The position numbers and the translations under genes are program-made. The notes beneath the pieces are model-generated. The model made no database searches and was not told where the DNA came from. It saw only the letters and a program-made list of their open reading frames with translations. This document shows, piece by piece, positions 13,913-14,973 of a stretch of DNA of 14,973 nt (position 1 is its first letter; each line of letters opens with the position of its first letter). This DNA comes from Acidimicrobiaceae bacterium (GTDB lineage Bacteria; Actinomycetota; Acidimicrobiia; Acidimicrobiales; MedAcidi-G1), in the NCBI GenBank assembly GCA_002727895.1, contig PBUO01000078.1, forward strand, positions 2,119 to 17,091, in the 5' to 3' direction.

Positions 13913-14973
13913 GTGACGACGTACGCGGCGGAGGCCTTCAGCGATGACGAGGCCGAGGTCCTTCGGCGTTACTTCACCAATCTCGACCAGCCAGTCTTCG
14001 CCCTGGTCAACCTGCCCGAGGTGGTCAAGGGGGCCCTGTTCGCCCGCTACTCGCGGTCCGATCTGAGCCTCCGCCGCCTGTTCCTGGACGAGTTCGTCGG
14101 CGAGTTGGACGTCTCGGGTGACGAGACGATCGACGCCACGGTCGGACTGCGGCGGGCCGAGGAACTATACGACAAGGTCTTCTTCGAGTACGGCGACGAC
14201 AGCGTGGCCCAGTTGGGCGGCGTCCACCTGGCCTGCGAGCAGGCCTCCAACGTCCTCACCAAGGTGCTCGAGTGGGGCCGCCTCATGGCCTACCTCGAAC
14301 AGTCCCCCCGCTACATCGCCTACGACAGCCGACTCGGCGGCCGCTATCGATACTTCCGGGATCCCGAGGTCATGGGCTCGGCTCTGTCGGCCCGCTACGT
14401 AGCCGACATGGACCGGCTGTTCGACCGATACGGAGAGATGGTCGGGGTCATGAAGGACCACTTCCGTGCCCGCTCCCCGAAGGACCCGGCGGATTCGGAC
14501 TTCGTGTACCGCCAAGCCATCGCGGCCAAGGCGTTCGACGGCGTACGGGGCGTGCTGCCCGCCGCCTCGCTCTCCAACGTGGGCATCTACGGGACGGGCC
14601 AGGCCTACGAAGCTCTACTGGTGCGGATGCGGGCCCACCCGCTGCCCGAGGCCCGCCAATACGCCGAGTTGATGCTGGCCGAGTTGCGCAAGGTCATCCC
14701 GTCGTTCCTCAAGCGGGTCGATCTGCCCGACCGGGGCGAGGAAATCGGGGCGTATGCCGCTGACGTACGGGAGCGCCTCGAGGACCTGGCCGAGGAGTAC
14801 TTCCCGCCCGACCAGCCCATCGGAGCCGCACCGGTGGTCGACCTCACCGATTTCGACCCCGACGCAGAGGTCAAGTTGGTGGCCGCCGCCCTGTACCCGG
14901 TGACCAACCGGTCCGATCGGGAGGTGGAGTCCAGGGTCCGGTCCATGACCGTGGACGAGCGCCTGGTGATCCT
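13913..14973 (+). CDS. Long ThyX-like (flavin-dependent thymidylate synthase family) protein, 3' end missing
   Basis: 353 residues are visible and the frame is open at the right edge. ThyX enzymes make dTMP from dUMP with FAD and methylene-tetrahydrofolate. Family-like segments: FEYGDDSVAQLGGVHLACEQ (91-110, where ThyX has its H/S-V-x-E/Q-H helix), EQSPRYIAYD (129-138, where ThyX has NEQSxRY), and AFDGVRGVLPAASLSNVG (207-224, like the ARxVLP segment). The ThyX signature RHRxxS would fall on WGRLMA (121-126) and is lost, so this half is unlikely to catalyse alone. LYPVTNRS near the edge suggests a second half follows, as in long (about 500-residue) ThyX-like proteins. GTG 13913 is chosen because the opening FTNLDQPVFALVNLPEVVKG fits that family's N-terminus and a -10 element precedes it. 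Confidence 0.8.
   Translation, partial: MTTYAAEAFSDDEAEVLRRYFTNLDQPVFALVNLPEVVKGALFARYSRSDLSLRRLFLDEFVGELDVSGDETIDATVGLRRAEELYDKVFFEYGDDSVAQLGGVHLACEQASNVLTKVLEWGRLMAYLEQSPRYIAYDSRLGGRYRYFRDPEVMGSALSARYVADMDRLFDRYGEMVGVMKDHFRARSPKDPADSDFVYRQAIAAKAFDGVRGVLPAASLSNVGIYGTGQAYEALLVRMRAHPLPEARQYAELMLAELRKVIPSFLKRVDLPDRGEEIGAYAADVRERLEDLAEEYFPPDQPIGAAPVVDLTDFDPDAEVKLVAAALYPVTNRSDREVESRVRSMTVDERLVI

Overview
This window comes from the chromosome of a high-GC actinobacterium. The gene set and order point there: a complete Pup-proteasome block (dop, pup, prcB, prcA, pafA), then pafB-pafC, tatB/A-tatC and a HelY-type helicase. Mycobacterium keeps the same order pafA-pafB-pafC-tatA-tatC-helY. Protein divergence from mycobacteria, a Pup ending in Glu and frequent leaderless-type starts would suit an Acidimicrobiia-like lineage, but that placement is inference.

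Layout. (1) 1-4662, plus strand: dop (5' end cut by the window), pup, prcB, prcA, pafA. This is the system that tags proteins with Pup (PafA), removes Pup (Dop) and degrades tagged proteins (PrcA/PrcB 20S core). The ATPase (ARC/Mpa) is not in view and would be expected upstream of dop. (2) 4726-6617: pafB-pafC, a WYL-domain regulator pair overlapping by 1 nt, with its own start-proximal -10 element. (3) 6682-7626: signal peptidase I with a long cytoplasmic N-terminal extension. (4) 7646-8371, minus strand: a glycerophosphodiester phosphodiesterase, the only minus-strand gene. (5) 8432-12590: TatA/B-type subunit, tatC, helY and a small protein resembling only the C-terminal domain of lipid kinases, all overlapping or nearly touching. 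(6) 12655-13842: an M20 metallopeptidase of PM20D2 / p-aminobenzoyl-glutamate hydrolase type. (7) 13913 to the right edge: the N-terminal part of a long ThyX-like protein whose signature motif is degenerate in this half.

The window is very compact. No gap exceeds about 70 nt. I see no RNA genes, insertion sequences, CRISPR arrays or convincing terminators. There is no clearly new multi-gene system. The best leads are a recurring TAGNNT element placed 6-8 nt before five start codons (leaderless-type promoters), the prcB Shine-Dalgarno written inside the last Pup codons, the stand-alone lipid-kinase-like C-terminal domain behind helY, and the degenerate ThyX-like half.
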